The notes beneath the pieces were generated by a model that did not search any database, was not told the origin of the DNA, and saw only the letters and a program-made list of their open reading frames with translations. Of a DNA stretch of 64,000 nucleotides, positions 28,134-37,517 are shown in pieces. The position numbers and the translations under genes are program-made. How positions within the stretch are numbered: the first letter of the stretch is position 1; the number at the start of each line of letters is the position of its first letter. Source of the DNA: an uncultured Pelagibacteraceae bacterium (GTDB lineage: Bacteria; Pseudomonadota; Alphaproteobacteria; Pelagibacterales; Pelagibacteraceae); NCBI GenBank assembly GCA_902626725.1, contig CACOGI010000002.1, positions 58,008 through 122,007 on the forward strand. The letters run 5' to 3'.

Positions 28134-29218
28134 TATCTTAATTTCAAAGTGGCTAAACCAATCATAGCTAAAATTATTGATATTATCCAAAACCTGATAA
28201 CAACAGTTGACTCTGGCCAGCCTTTTTTTTCAAAATGATGGTGTATTGGTGCCATCTTAAATATTCTTTTACCAGTCAATTTAAAAGAAATTACCTGAAC
28301 CATTACTGATAATGCTTCGAGAACAAATAAACCACCTGTTATAGCTAATACAATCTCGTGCTTTGTAATGATACCTACAGCACCAAGAGAGCCTCCTAAT
28401 GAGAGAGACCCGGTGTCACCCATAAATATTTTAGCTGGAGGAGCGTTAAACCATAAAAAACCTAAACACGCACCAATTATCGACCCACAAAAAATCGATA
28501 TTTCTCCTGTACCTTCAATGTATAAAATCTGAAGGTACTCAGAAAAAACAATGTTTCCAGTTATATAACTTATAAAAGCAAAACAACCCGCAACTAAGAT
28601 GACTGGAACAGTGGCCAAACCATCCAAACCATCAGTTAAATTAACTGCGTTAGAAGATCCAACAATTACAAAAACTGAAAAGGGAACAAAAAACCATCCT
28701 AAATTTATTACTAAGTTTTTAAAAAATGGAAAATAAAGATTTTTAAATTGATCATATTCCACAAAATACGTTAATACCACCAAACCTATAATGGCTAGAA
28801 AAATTTGCATTAGTATTTTTGATTTAGATGAAATACCTGAAGAATTACTATTTCTAATTTTTTTATAGTCATCATAAGCTCCAAGAACACCAAAAGATGT
28901 GACGATGTACAGACAAAATAAAATATACATATTTGTTAGATCAGCCCAGAGTAAAACAGAAATAATTAAACCTAATAATATGATAACACCTCCCATTGTT
29001 GGAGTTCCAATCTTTTTTACGATGTGATCTGTAGGGCCATCTTGTCTTATAGGATCAAAAATTTTTTTATTTGAAAATAATTTAATAAAAGGTCCTCCAA
29101 TTAAAAGAGTTATCAACAATGATGTGAAAAACGCTAAACCAGTTCTAAAGGTAATATATTTAAAAACATTTAAATAAGTAAAGATCTCAACATAGTTGAG
29201 CAATATTTCATATAGCAT
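28133..29218 (-). CDS. mraY: Phospho-N-acetylmuramoyl-pentapeptide transferase MraY
   Basis: 361-residue polytopic enzyme (about ten membrane segments) that makes lipid I from UDP-MurNAc-pentapeptide and undecaprenyl phosphate. Signature stretches are PTMGGVIIL, NAVNLTDGLDGLA and FMGDTGSLSLGG, with the C-terminal MAPIHHHFEKKGWPE loop. It overlaps the 3' end of the murE-murF gene by 11 bases. Confidence 0.97.
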   Translation of the reverse strand: MLYEILLNYVEIFTYLNVFKYITFRTGLAFFTSLLITLLIGGPFIKLFSNKKIFDPIRQDGPTDHIVKKIGTPTMGGVIILLGLIISVLLWADLTNMYILFCLYIVTSFGVLGAYDDYKKIRNSNSSGISSKSKILMQIFLAIIGLVVLTYFVEYDQFKNLYFPFFKNLVINLGWFFVPFSVFVIVGSSNAVNLTDGLDGLATVPVILVAGCFAFISYITGNIVFSEYLQILYIEGTGEISIFCGSIIGACLGFLWFNAPPAKIFMGDTGSLSLGGSLGAVGIITKHEIVLAITGGLFVLEALSVMVQVISFKLTGKRIFKMAPIHHHFEKKGWPESTVVIRFWIISIILAMIGLATLKLR

Positions 29219-32057
29219 GTAACCTTCTTTTTTTTATTCTTGCAATGAATTTATTCAGTCCTGTAGAGTTCGATCCTTTTACCATTAAATAATCACCGTT
29301 TTTAAATTTTTTAATCAATTTAATTATATCTAATTTATTATTAAATACTTTTCCTCTTTTACTTGATTTTATACCTTTAAAAGTCTCTCTAATATATTTT
29401 CCAATTACATAAACCTTATTTATTTTTGTTTTATTTATAATCTTACTAATTAATCTATGTTGCTTTAATGAATGTGTTCCCAACTCAAGCATATCACCTA
29501 ATATTAAGTATTTTTTACTATTTTTTGTGGGAATGTTCTCAAAATTTTCAATTGCAGATTTAAGTGATAGTGGATTAGAATTATAAGTTTCATCAACTAA
29601 ATTAATTTTCTTATTTTCTATTACTATTTTTGACAGATCACCTCTACCATCTGGAATATTAATATTTAAAAATATATCTTTTTTTAAATTTTTAATATTT
29701 ATATACAAATTTATTGACGCTAATGTTGCTAATATATTGTATAAATTACTATTATTAATATTTTTTGAATAAAAAGAAATAATTTTTCCATTTATATTTA
29801 TGTACAACTCATATTTACTTTTTATTCTTTTAACTTTATCAAGTTTAATCATGGATAATTTATTTTTAATACCAAAGGAAATAACTTTTAATTTTTTTTT
29901 TAAAGCTAAATTTTTATGGTAGCTATAAAAATTATCATCTCTATTTAAAACAATATAACCATTAGTTTTTATGTTATTCATTATCTCAGCCTTGGCATCA
30001 GCTATCTGTTTTATATTTTTGAAATTTTTTGAATGAGCATAACTAATATTTGTAATCACGCCTAAATCTGGTTTTACTATTTTTGTCAAATTATCTATTT
30101 CACCTTTTTTATCCATACCAACTTCAAAAACACCAAAATCATCATTTTGTTTCAAGTTAAATAAACTCACTGGAACACCATACTTATTATTAAAAGATTT
30201 TGAGGAGTATGTTGTTTTTGAGATTTTTTTTAATGTAAGACCAATCATTTCTTTTAAAGTTGTTTTTCCACAACTACCCGTAATTGATATTATTTTTGCA
30301 CTTATATTATCTCTAAAAATAGATGAGCATTTACTCAAAAAATTCAATGTGTTGTTAACTTTAATTTGTTTAGAAAGTAAATAGTTTCTTTTAACTCGAT
30401 TTACTATTACAAAGCTTGCCTTTTTTTTCAAAGCCTCTGGAATAAACTTATTTCCATCATTCTTTTTACCTTTAATGGCAAAGAAAATATCATTTTTTTT
30501 TACATTTTTTGAATTTATAGAAATATTTTTTATAAGCACTTTGCTTGAGATTTTTGTATTAGAAAGTTCTTTAATAATATTTAATTTTAAATCTTTTGAT
30601 AAAAATTTATTTTTTAATTTTATAGATTTTAGAATTATCCGTTTATCAGAAAAGAAAAGCTTTTTTTTTCCGTAATCTTGTATTTTTTCATGCCCCTTAC
30701 CTGCTACTAACAATAAATCACCAGTTTTTAGATCTTCAATAGATTTATTAATAGCTTTTTTTCTATCTGGAATTTCATAGACTTTAGATTTTTTAATCCC
30801 TTTTTTTATTTCTTTTCTTATTTTTGATGGATTTTCATAACGAGGATTATCATCTGTTAAATAAATTTTACTTGAATATCTTTCGGCTATCTTACCCATC
30901 AGAGGTCTCTTTTTAAAATCTCTATTTCCACCACAACCAAATACTAAGTTTATGTTATTTGATGGGAATTGTTCTTTAAGATTTGATAACGCAAGCTCAA
31001 GAGCTTCGGGTGTATGCGCATAATCTAAGATAACCTTACTATTGTTTTTTATATTTCCAATTTTTTCAAGTCTTCCTTCAACAGGCTTTACTTTAGAAAT
31101 AACTTTTGTGATCTTTTTAAATTCAAGACCACTTTTGTTTGTGGCTAATAAAGCCATCAAAATATTTTTTATTTGTATTTTTCCTATCAAATTAAGCGTA
31201 ATTTTATATTTAATATTGCTATAATTTACCTCTATAATTTGTTTCTCATTTTCAAAACGATGTGAAATTAATTTAATACCCTTTTTTTTATCAAATATCA
31301 GATTAAGATTAATATTTTTTTTTGCAGAAATTTTTTTTATTTTTTTTAACTGAGCAATATTAGAGTCTGTAATAATATTGCCTCTTTTTTTCACTAAATT
31401 TTTAAAAAGGTAAAGTTTTGAATTTAAATAATCTGTCATACTTTTGTGATAATCTAAATGATCATGTGACAAGTTGGTAAATATGCCTATATCAAAAATC
31501 AATCCATCTAATCTATTTTGTTTTAAGCCATGGCTTGAGGCCTCCATAATTACAAATTCAATATTTCTTTTCTTTAATTCACTTAAAATAGAGCTGAGTA
31601 AAATTGGATTTGCAGTTGTATTAGGTAGAGATTTTTTTTTATCTTCGTATCTGTAACCAATTGTTCCTATTGATGCAACTTTCTTATAATTAAGTCTTAA
31701 TATTTGATAGTAAAAATCTGCAATAGATGATTTTCCATTTGTACCAGTAACAGCAACAAGTTTTTTGGGTTTTTTTTTTAAAATTTTATAAGAAACTTCA
31801 GCTAACAACTTTCTTACATTTTTTGAAGTTAATACGACAATGTTGTTTTTCTTTTTTTTTAATTTTCTTTCAGAAATAATTACTGAAGCACCTCTTTCGA
31901 TTGCATCATCAATATAATTATGACCATCAAATTTTTCTCCCTTGATTGCAAAAAAAATGTTATTTTTTTCTACTTTTGAGCTATCAAATGATATTCCGGA
32001 AAAATAAATTTTTCCAAAATTTTTATCAATATTAGGAATATAATCTTTGAGCAACAT
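29208..32057 (-). CDS. murE-murF: MurE-MurF fusion: two Mur ligases in one protein
   Basis: 949 residues encoding two consecutive Mur ligases without a break. Residues 1 to about 480 are MurE, with ATP loop VAVTGTNGKSS (about 102-111), HDHLDYH and the DDNPR motif (402-406) that marks meso-diaminopimelate specificity. Residues from about 481 on are MurF, with its own UDP-binding start (KNDIFFAIKGKKNDG), ATP loop ITGSCGKTT (592-600) and ETYNSNP. Each half has close to full family length, so both reactions, adding meso-DAP then D-Ala-D-Ala, are likely carried out. It sits between ftsI and mraY, where separate murE and murF genes normally are. Confidence 0.95.
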   Translation of the reverse strand: MLLKDYIPNIDKNFGKIYFSGISFDSSKVEKNNIFFAIKGEKFDGHNYIDDAIERGASVIISERKLKKKKNNIVVLTSKNVRKLLAEVSYKILKKKPKKLVAVTGTNGKSSIADFYYQILRLNYKKVASIGTIGYRYEDKKKSLPNTTANPILLSSILSELKKRNIEFVIMEASSHGLKQNRLDGLIFDIGIFTNLSHDHLDYHKSMTDYLNSKLYLFKNLVKKRGNIITDSNIAQLKKIKKISAKKNINLNLIFDKKKGIKLISHRFENEKQIIEVNYSNIKYKITLNLIGKIQIKNILMALLATNKSGLEFKKITKVISKVKPVEGRLEKIGNIKNNSKVILDYAHTPEALELALSNLKEQFPSNNINLVFGCGGNRDFKKRPLMGKIAERYSSKIYLTDDNPRYENPSKIRKEIKKGIKKSKVYEIPDRKKAINKSIEDLKTGDLLLVAGKGHEKIQDYGKKKLFFSDKRIILKSIKLKNKFLSKDLKLNIIKELSNTKISSKVLIKNISINSKNVKKNDIFFAIKGKKNDGNKFIPEALKKKASFVIVNRVKRNYLLSKQIKVNNTLNFLSKCSSIFRDNISAKIISITGSCGKTTLKEMIGLTLKKISKTTYSSKSFNNKYGVPVSLFNLKQNDDFGVFEVGMDKKGEIDNLTKIVKPDLGVITNISYAHSKNFKNIKQIADAKAEIMNNIKTNGYIVLNRDDNFYSYHKNLALKKKLKVISFGIKNKLSMIKLDKVKRIKSKYELYININGKIISFYSKNINNSNLYNILATLASINLYINIKNLKKDIFLNINIPDGRGDLSKIVIENKKINLVDETYNSNPLSLKSAIENFENIPTKNSKKYLILGDMLELGTHSLKQHRLISKIINKTKINKVYVIGKYIRETFKGIKSSKRGKVFNNKLDIIKLIKKFKNGDYLMVKGSNSTGLNKFIARIKKRRLHAI

Positions 32058-32060
32058 TGG

Positions 32061-33743
32061 CTAATTAACTTCACTATATTTTGTGGCTAAAATAGGCCCA
32101 ATTTTTTCAAGAATATGACCTGTAACTTCTACACTGTTCCAGCCAGCTGTATTTCTTGGACTCCCTTTCAGTTTAAAGTTTGAACCATCCCTATATTTAT
32201 ATACATAATTTTCATTTATTTTTGGTTCGTCTAGCATTACAGCTAAAATAAATTTAGGTTTTGTTGTTGGAAACACTGAAACAAAAGTATTAATCTTTTT
32301 GTTTGTATAAGTTCCCTCCAGATTTTTATTAGCAGTTCCAGTTTTTCCACCAACATCATATCCATCGATATTAGCAAGATTTGCTGTACCCTCCTTTGTA
32401 GATACAATCTTTCTAAGTATAGGTAGAATTTTTTCAGATACATCTTTATTAATTATTCTTTTTCTCTTCATTGATTGATTTTCCTTAATCAAAATCGGCT
32501 GTATATCAAATCCACCATTTGATATAATTGAATATGCTTTAACTATTTGAAGTAAAGTTGTTGTAATGCCATGACCGAATGAGGAAGTGGCTAATGGACA
32601 TTTGCCCCAATTAAACTTAATGGGCTTTCCTACTTCCTCTATATCAAAACCAATTCCTTCAACGACACCAAGTTTATTAAGAAAAGATCTATATTTTTCT
32701 TCTCCTATTTTCTGAGCGATTCTAACCGAACCTATATTTCCTGAACGAATAAGAATTTGTTCTGCAGTCAAATCAGAGGGTAATTTTTCGTTATACTCTC
32801 TTATTGGAAATCCAGCACAAGTTAAAGATTTAGGTAAATCAACAAATTCAGTTTCTGGTTCAATAATCTTTTCATTAAATGCAGCAGCTAGAGTAAATGT
32901 TTTAAAAACTGAACCAAATTCATAAACACCTTTTGTTGCTCTATTTATAAAATTTAAATCTTTGATTTCTTTTCTTTCATTTGGATCAAAATCAGGTAAA
33001 GACACAAGAGAGATAATTTCACCATTATTTGCATTCATCAATATAACCGCACCTCCTAAAGTTTGAAAGATATCATTAAATTTAATTAACTCTTCTCTTA
33101 CTAAATACTGAATGTCAGTATCTACCGTTAATTGAATAGGTTCTTTTACTTTTTTGAGCTTTGAGTCTAATGATTTTTCCAAACCTGAAATTCCATTATT
33201 GTCGTCGTCAATTTGACCAATAATATGACTGAATAAATTTCTATGAGGATAAAGTCTTATTAAACTCTCATTAGGAATTATTGATTTATCTCCCAATTTC
33301 ATAATTTTTTCATAATTTTCTTCTGAAATTTTTTTTTCAAACCAGAAAAACTTTTTATTATTCAACTTTTTTTCTATTTCTGCAAAATTTTTATCTGGAA
33401 AAATATACTTTAAATTTATTAACAACTTTTTTTTATCAATTACTTGAAGAGGATTTATTCCTATATTAATTGAACTAACAGTCTTTACAATATACCTTTG
33501 ATTTCTATCTACTATATCCGCTCTGTATAGTTTTTTTGTATAAGAATTATTTTTTCCATTTTCTTCCGGTCCATAATTTCTTGATCCCAAATGCAAAAGA
33601 TGTATAGAAAAAATAAAACAAATAAAGACAAAAACAAAAAAAATAAAAGAAATTCTGTTAAATTTAATATTTAAATTAGACCTACTCTTAGTATATTTAA
33701 AACTAAATTCTGTATCTTCTATTTCAAATTTTTTTTTATTCAC
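32061..33743 (-). CDS. ftsI: Septal peptidoglycan transpeptidase FtsI (PBP3)
   Basis: 560-residue class B penicillin-binding protein: one N-terminal membrane helix (about 31-50), a pedestal domain and a transpeptidase domain. The active-site motifs are S278-V-F-K281, S334-G-N and K467-T-G. It crosslinks septal peptidoglycan in the periplasm with FtsW. The start is a GTG overlapping the end of ftsL by 8 bases. Confidence 0.96.
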   Translation of the reverse strand: MNKKKFEIEDTEFSFKYTKSRSNLNIKFNRISFIFFVFVFICFIFSIHLLHLGSRNYGPEENGKNNSYTKKLYRADIVDRNQRYIVKTVSSINIGINPLQVIDKKKLLINLKYIFPDKNFAEIEKKLNNKKFFWFEKKISEENYEKIMKLGDKSIIPNESLIRLYPHRNLFSHIIGQIDDDNNGISGLEKSLDSKLKKVKEPIQLTVDTDIQYLVREELIKFNDIFQTLGGAVILMNANNGEIISLVSLPDFDPNERKEIKDLNFINRATKGVYEFGSVFKTFTLAAAFNEKIIEPETEFVDLPKSLTCAGFPIREYNEKLPSDLTAEQILIRSGNIGSVRIAQKIGEEKYRSFLNKLGVVEGIGFDIEEVGKPIKFNWGKCPLATSSFGHGITTTLLQIVKAYSIISNGGFDIQPILIKENQSMKRKRIINKDVSEKILPILRKIVSTKEGTANLANIDGYDVGGKTGTANKNLEGTYTNKKINTFVSVFPTTKPKFILAVMLDEPKINENYVYKYRDGSNFKLKGSPRNTAGWNSVEVTGHILEKIGPILATKYSEVN

Positions 33744-34017
33744 TATCTTTAGTTTCTAATTTATTAATAATTTGTATCTCATTTTTTGATTTTGTGATTA
33801 AATCTTCTTTGAAAAACTCTAAATTAAATTTCATTAACCTTTTTCCAGATGTTAAATACGCATATTCTAATTTGAGATCATTAAATTCGTTTTTCAAAAT
33901 ATTTATATTTTCTTTAACAGCAAAAATTTCATCGTCGATTCTTTTTGTTGAGTTTTTAATAAAGGCTGTAAATAATATCAAAAAGAGAATTGTGGAAATA
34001 ACAATTAATTTTTTCAC
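33736..34017 (-). CDS. ftsL: Cell division protein FtsL
   Basis: 93-residue bitopic protein: a membrane helix at residues 3-20 followed by a heptad-like coiled-coil stretch ([20 protein letters not shown]) and a short tail. Sequence identity in FtsL is always weak; the call rests on size, topology and location between rsmH and ftsI. Translation starts at GTG in a GTGA overlap with the rsmH stop. Confidence 0.8.
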   Translation of the reverse strand: MKKLIVISTILFLILFTAFIKNSTKRIDDEIFAVKENINILKNEFNDLKLEYAYLTSGKRLMKFNLEFFKEDLITKSKNEIQIINKLETKDSE

Positions 34018-35024
34018 AATTTATTACCTAAATTTTCTACCTTAATTAGATATTCAAATTTTTTTAAAATATCAGTTTTAAAATCATAAAAATTTTTCCT
34101 TTTAATTACATATCTAAGTTTTGCTGATCTAGAAGGTAAATTTGTTTTTAACTCTTCTTGTGAGGGTGTTATTGGTTTTTTTTCCATCAATTCAAACAAA
34201 GTGTCTGGTTGATCAACTTTGGGTACATATCGAGAAACACTTTTTTTTTCTGACAAGCTTTTAAAAAAATATTTAACTATTTTATCCTCAATTGAGTGAA
34301 AAGTGACAACAACAAGTACGCCATCTTTTTTTAATACTTTTGTAGCCGCTATTAATCCATAAATTAATTCACTAATTTCTTGATTAACAAATATTCTTAA
34401 TGCCTGAAAAACTTTTGTAGCACTGTGTGTCCTAAAGTTTCTTTTTTTTTTTGTTTTTTCAATTAGATTAACAAGTGTCTTAGTGTCTATCTCTCCTTTT
34501 TTTCTCTCTTCAGCAACTCTAACTGCAATTTTTTTTGCTTCTTTTTCTTCTCCCAAAAATTTGAAAATCTTTTCTAAATCAATTGAGCTTAGGTTGTTTA
34601 TCACCTCTTTAGCTGAAAAATTATTTAGACCCATCTTCATATTGAGATCTCCAATAGAATTAAAGGATAAACCTTTTTTTGGATCTTTTATTTGGGGGTA
34701 AGAATAACCTAAATCAAAGATAATACCTCTTATATTTTTACTTTTTAATTTAAGATTATCCAATTGACTAAATTTTTTATTTTTAAAAATAAATCTACTT
34801 GGATTATTCTTTAAAATTTCATCAGCAATTTTTTTACTTTCAATATCTCTATCTAAAGCAATTACTTGATTGTTTTTAAAACTTAAGATTTTTTTTGAGT
34901 AGCCACCCTGACCAAAAGTACAATCGATAAATGTGCCACCATGTTGAGGGGTAATAATGCTGATTAATTCATCTAGCAGTACCGGATAGTGTTTTGAAGT
35001 ATCCGTTACCATGGTGGCTTCCAT
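34014..35024 (-). CDS. rsmH: 16S rRNA (cytosine-1402-N4)-methyltransferase RsmH (MraW)
   Basis: 336-residue SAM-dependent methyltransferase that modifies C1402 in the ribosomal P site. The family opening [10 protein letters not shown], the SAM-binding loop [10 protein letters not shown] and the C-terminal [13 protein letters not shown] and RSAKLRY are all clear. In most genomes it follows mraZ directly; here ftsZ lies between them. Confidence 0.96.
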   Translation of the reverse strand: MEATMVTDTSKHYPVLLDELISIITPQHGGTFIDCTFGQGGYSKKILSFKNNQVIALDRDIESKKIADEILKNNPSRFIFKNKKFSQLDNLKLKSKNIRGIIFDLGYSYPQIKDPKKGLSFNSIGDLNMKMGLNNFSAKEVINNLSSIDLEKIFKFLGEEKEAKKIAVRVAEERKKGEIDTKTLVNLIEKTKKKRNFRTHSATKVFQALRIFVNQEISELIYGLIAATKVLKKDGVLVVVTFHSIEDKIVKYFFKSLSEKKSVSRYVPKVDQPDTLFELMEKKPITPSQEELKTNLPSRSAKLRYVIKRKNFYDFKTDILKKFEYLIKVENLGNKL

Positions 35025-35042
35025 TTATTTTTTTGAAGACCA

Positions 35043-36500
35043 TTAATTTTTTTGTCTTCTCAAAAATGCCGGTATTTCAAGATCATCTTCCTGATCATCA
35101 TCAATAGATCCTAACAAATCTTCCGAACTACTGTTTTGATTTTCCGTACTAAATAAATCAGGTCCATTAGTTTCTACTCCAAATTCCTCTAGATTATTAA
35201 AGGATGTTTGATCTGTTTCAGATTTTTCCATCGCCTCTTGAGAAAATGACACTTCATTTTGTTGGGATACGTTTTCTACTATATCTTTAGCCTCTTGGTT
35301 TTTTAACAATTCTTCATGGTATCTATTATTCACTTCACCAACTGTCTCGCTATCATTTTCTGCAATAACTTCGTTCTCAAGTTTTAAGGCATTAGCACCA
35401 TGTGACACTGGGGTAGAATTGGTGCTAGAAAAATTGAAAGATGCCGTTGGACCTAAATTGGAAAAATCAGAATAACCTGGATTTCGATTTTGAATTCGAT
35501 GCACCATATTTATCACTGATTTTGTTTCTGGTTGTTGACCATCTAAAGAAGTAGCAACGATTGAAACCCTAATTTTACCTTCAAGATTTGTATCTTTTAT
35601 TGCTCCAATTATAACCTCTGCGTCAGCCTCAACTTCAGATCTAATTTTATGAACAATTTCATCTACCTCGAATAATTTTAGATCTTGGCCACCAGTAATG
35701 TTTACGAGTAACCCTTTTGCACCTTTTAAAGTATAGTCATCAATCAAAGGATTGCTTATTGCCATTTCTGTAGCTTTCATGGCTCTTCCCTCTCCTTCAG
35801 CTTCTCCTGTTCCCATCATCGCTTTACCCATTGATGCCATTACAGTTTCTACATCTGCAAAATCAAGATTGATAATTCCAGGTCTAACCATTAAATCTGT
35901 CACACTTTGTACTCCGTGCATTAAAACGTTATTTGAAAGATTAAATGACTCTTCAAAAGTTGTCTGTTCATTTGCAATTTTAAATAAGTTTTGATTTGGA
36001 ATTACTATAATTGTATCAACATGTTTTCTTAATTCTTCAAGACCAATTTGCGCTCTTCTCATTCTTGATGCACCCTCATATAAAAAAGGAAGTGTAACAA
36101 CCCCAACAGTTAAAATATTTAACTCTTTTGCTGCTCTAGCAATAACATGAGCTGCTCCAGTACCTGTGCCGCCTCCCATTCCAGCTGCAATAAAAACCAT
36201 GTTAGCTCCTTGTAAAATATTTACAATTTCATTCAAAGATTCATCAGCAGCGGCTTGGCCAATATCAATTTTTGCACCAGCACCTAAACCCTTCGTTAAA
36301 TTTAATCCAATTTGAAGTTTTGATTTTGCTTTGCTATGTTTTAAATCTTGAGCATCGGTATTAACTGCAATAAATTCAACTCCTTGCATTCCATTATCAA
36401 TCATTTCATTTATTGCATTTCCGCCTGCTCCTCCAACGCCCATTACTAATAGCCTTGGTTGTAACTCTTTTATTTCTGGTGTTTTAAAGTTAATTGTCAT
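35043..36500 (-). CDS. ftsZ: Cell division GTPase FtsZ
   Basis: 485-residue tubulin homologue that forms the Z ring. The core shows GVGGAGGNAI, the tubulin signature GGGTGTGAA, NLDFADV and the T7-like region. A long acidic, Gln/Asn/Ser-rich linker (about 330-465) leads to the C-terminal peptide DLEIPAFLRRQ, the docking site for FtsA and other anchors, followed by a few residues. It is 4 bases from the mraZ stop and 18 from rsmH, so it is driven by the mraZ promoter rather than lying at the far end of the dcw cluster. Confidence 0.97.
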   Translation of the reverse strand: MTINFKTPEIKELQPRLLVMGVGGAGGNAINEMIDNGMQGVEFIAVNTDAQDLKHSKAKSKLQIGLNLTKGLGAGAKIDIGQAAADESLNEIVNILQGANMVFIAAGMGGGTGTGAAHVIARAAKELNILTVGVVTLPFLYEGASRMRRAQIGLEELRKHVDTIIVIPNQNLFKIANEQTTFEESFNLSNNVLMHGVQSVTDLMVRPGIINLDFADVETVMASMGKAMMGTGEAEGEGRAMKATEMAISNPLIDDYTLKGAKGLLVNITGGQDLKLFEVDEIVHKIRSEVEADAEVIIGAIKDTNLEGKIRVSIVATSLDGQQPETKSVINMVHRIQNRNPGYSDFSNLGPTASFNFSSTNSTPVSHGANALKLENEVIAENDSETVGEVNNRYHEELLKNQEAKDIVENVSQQNEVSFSQEAMEKSETDQTSFNNLEEFGVETNGPDLFSTENQNSSSEDLLGSIDDDQEDDLEIPAFLRRQKN

Positions 36501-36504
36501 TTTT

Positions 36505-36972
36505 TTATTCCCCCTCTTTTTTATTTAAATGTTTCTCCCATTTAAGACTTGCACGGTTAATATTTGCTTTTTTTCTCGCATTAGCCTTAAATTTTTCAAA
36601 AGTAGTTGGTTCCCATATTTGGAATGTTTTTCCTTGACCAACAAACAACATACTGTCTTTTATTTTTGCATGTTTAAGTAATTTTGGGTTTAGTGAAATT
36701 CTGCCTTCATTATCAAACTGTAAATTTATACTTTCAGATAAAATTGATGTTGCAAAAAAATCTCTTTTTTCTTCAAATGGATTTAAAGAGTCAATTGAAT
36801 TGGAAATCTTTTCTATTCTATCTTGTGGCCATGCTTCAATTGATTGATTATTAAATGATGGATAGCAAATTACTCCATTATACCCGAGATTAGATAAATA
36901 AGACCTATAACTCGCAGGCACTGACACCCTCCCTTTTTTGTCCAATTTGTTTTCGTAGGTTGATAAAAACAT
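36505..36972 (-). CDS. mraZ: Transcriptional regulator MraZ
   Basis: 155-residue protein with two AbrB/SpoVT-type swapped-hairpin domains (NKLDKKGRVSVPASYR near the start, FDNEGRISLNPKLLK in the middle). MraZ forms ring-shaped oligomers and represses its own dcw promoter by binding spaced TGGG boxes. Exactly such boxes lie 30-55 bases upstream of its start. Confidence 0.96.
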   Translation of the reverse strand: MFLSTYENKLDKKGRVSVPASYRSYLSNLGYNGVICYPSFNNQSIEAWPQDRIEKISNSIDSLNPFEEKRDFFATSILSESINLQFDNEGRISLNPKLLKHAKIKDSMLFVGQGKTFQIWEPTTFEKFKANARKKANINRASLKWEKHLNKKEGE

Positions 36973-36990
36973 AAACCATAAATTCCTATA

Positions 36991-37027
36991 TTCCCTTTTA
37001 TATGGGAATATATGGGATCATATGGGT
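36991..37027 (-). promoter_or_regulatory. mraZ box: MraZ operator: three direct TGGG boxes plus one inverted box
   Basis: On the plus strand TGGGA (37003), TGGGA (37013) and TGGGT (37023) repeat with a 10-base period. A fourth box lies inverted at 36991 (TTCCC). The pattern matches the TGGGN-N5 triple repeat described for MraZ of E. coli. The boxes cover the -10 region of the promoter, as expected for a repressor site. Confidence 0.85.
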
Positions 37028-37045
37028 TTTTTATTACAGAGTCAA
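37017..37045 (-). promoter_or_regulatory. Sigma-70 promoter of the mraZ-dcw cluster
   Basis: On the minus strand TTGACT (37045-37040) and TATGAT (37022-37017) are separated by exactly 17 bases, one mismatch each from consensus. It is the only clear promoter I see for the 20-kb dcw run. Confidence 0.8.
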
Positions 37046-37118
37046 TACTTACGATTCAGGGCATAATTTTATAAATGAATCAAAACGTGAACATTTAAAT
37101 AGGGATTGTAAAAAGATG

Positions 37119-37475
37119 CGCCAGATGAACTATAAGCCGGGTTCTGTCATTTAAACTTATCATTTATCTAGGCTTAGGATCGCTCCTAAACTCAAGCAAC
37201 TAACCCTGATGACTAGCCAAGGATGGCTTTTAGTCTTTCAACAATGTCATCTCTACTTAGTCTTGCTCCCAGTGGGGTTTTCCAGCGTTCATTGTTACCA
37301 ATAGAACCGGTGTGCTCTTACCACACCTTTTCACCCTTGCCATGTTATGGCGGTTTATTTTCTGTGGCACTATCCCTAGGGTTGCCCCCGCCAGGTATTA
37401 TCTGGCACTGTATCCTTGTAGAGTCCGGACTTTCCTCTTTAAATATATTAAAGCGATAAGTCGTTCATCTGGCAA
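37119..37475 (-). ncRNA. rnpB: RNase P RNA (class A)
   Basis: The catalytic RNA that matures tRNA 5' ends. Read on the minus strand, the conserved AGAGGAAAGTCCGGACTC (near 37436-37420), the GGTGAAAAGGTG...GGTAAGAGC block in the middle, and ACAGAACCCGGCTTATAG at the 3' end are all present. The outer helix P1 forms between GCCAGATGAAC (5') and GTTCATCTGGC (3'), which fixes both ends to within a few bases. No clear terminator is visible. Confidence 0.96.
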
Positions 37476-37517
37476 ATTCAATCTATAATTATATAATGAA
37501 ATTTCAAGTGTAATTAT

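Noticed and set aside
35752..35994. Open frame antisense to ftsZ
   Set aside because: Shadow of a strongly conserved gene; no start signal or protein similarity.
37223..37459. 78-codon open frame on the plus strand
   Set aside because: It lies wholly inside the RNase P RNA gene, antisense to conserved structural blocks.
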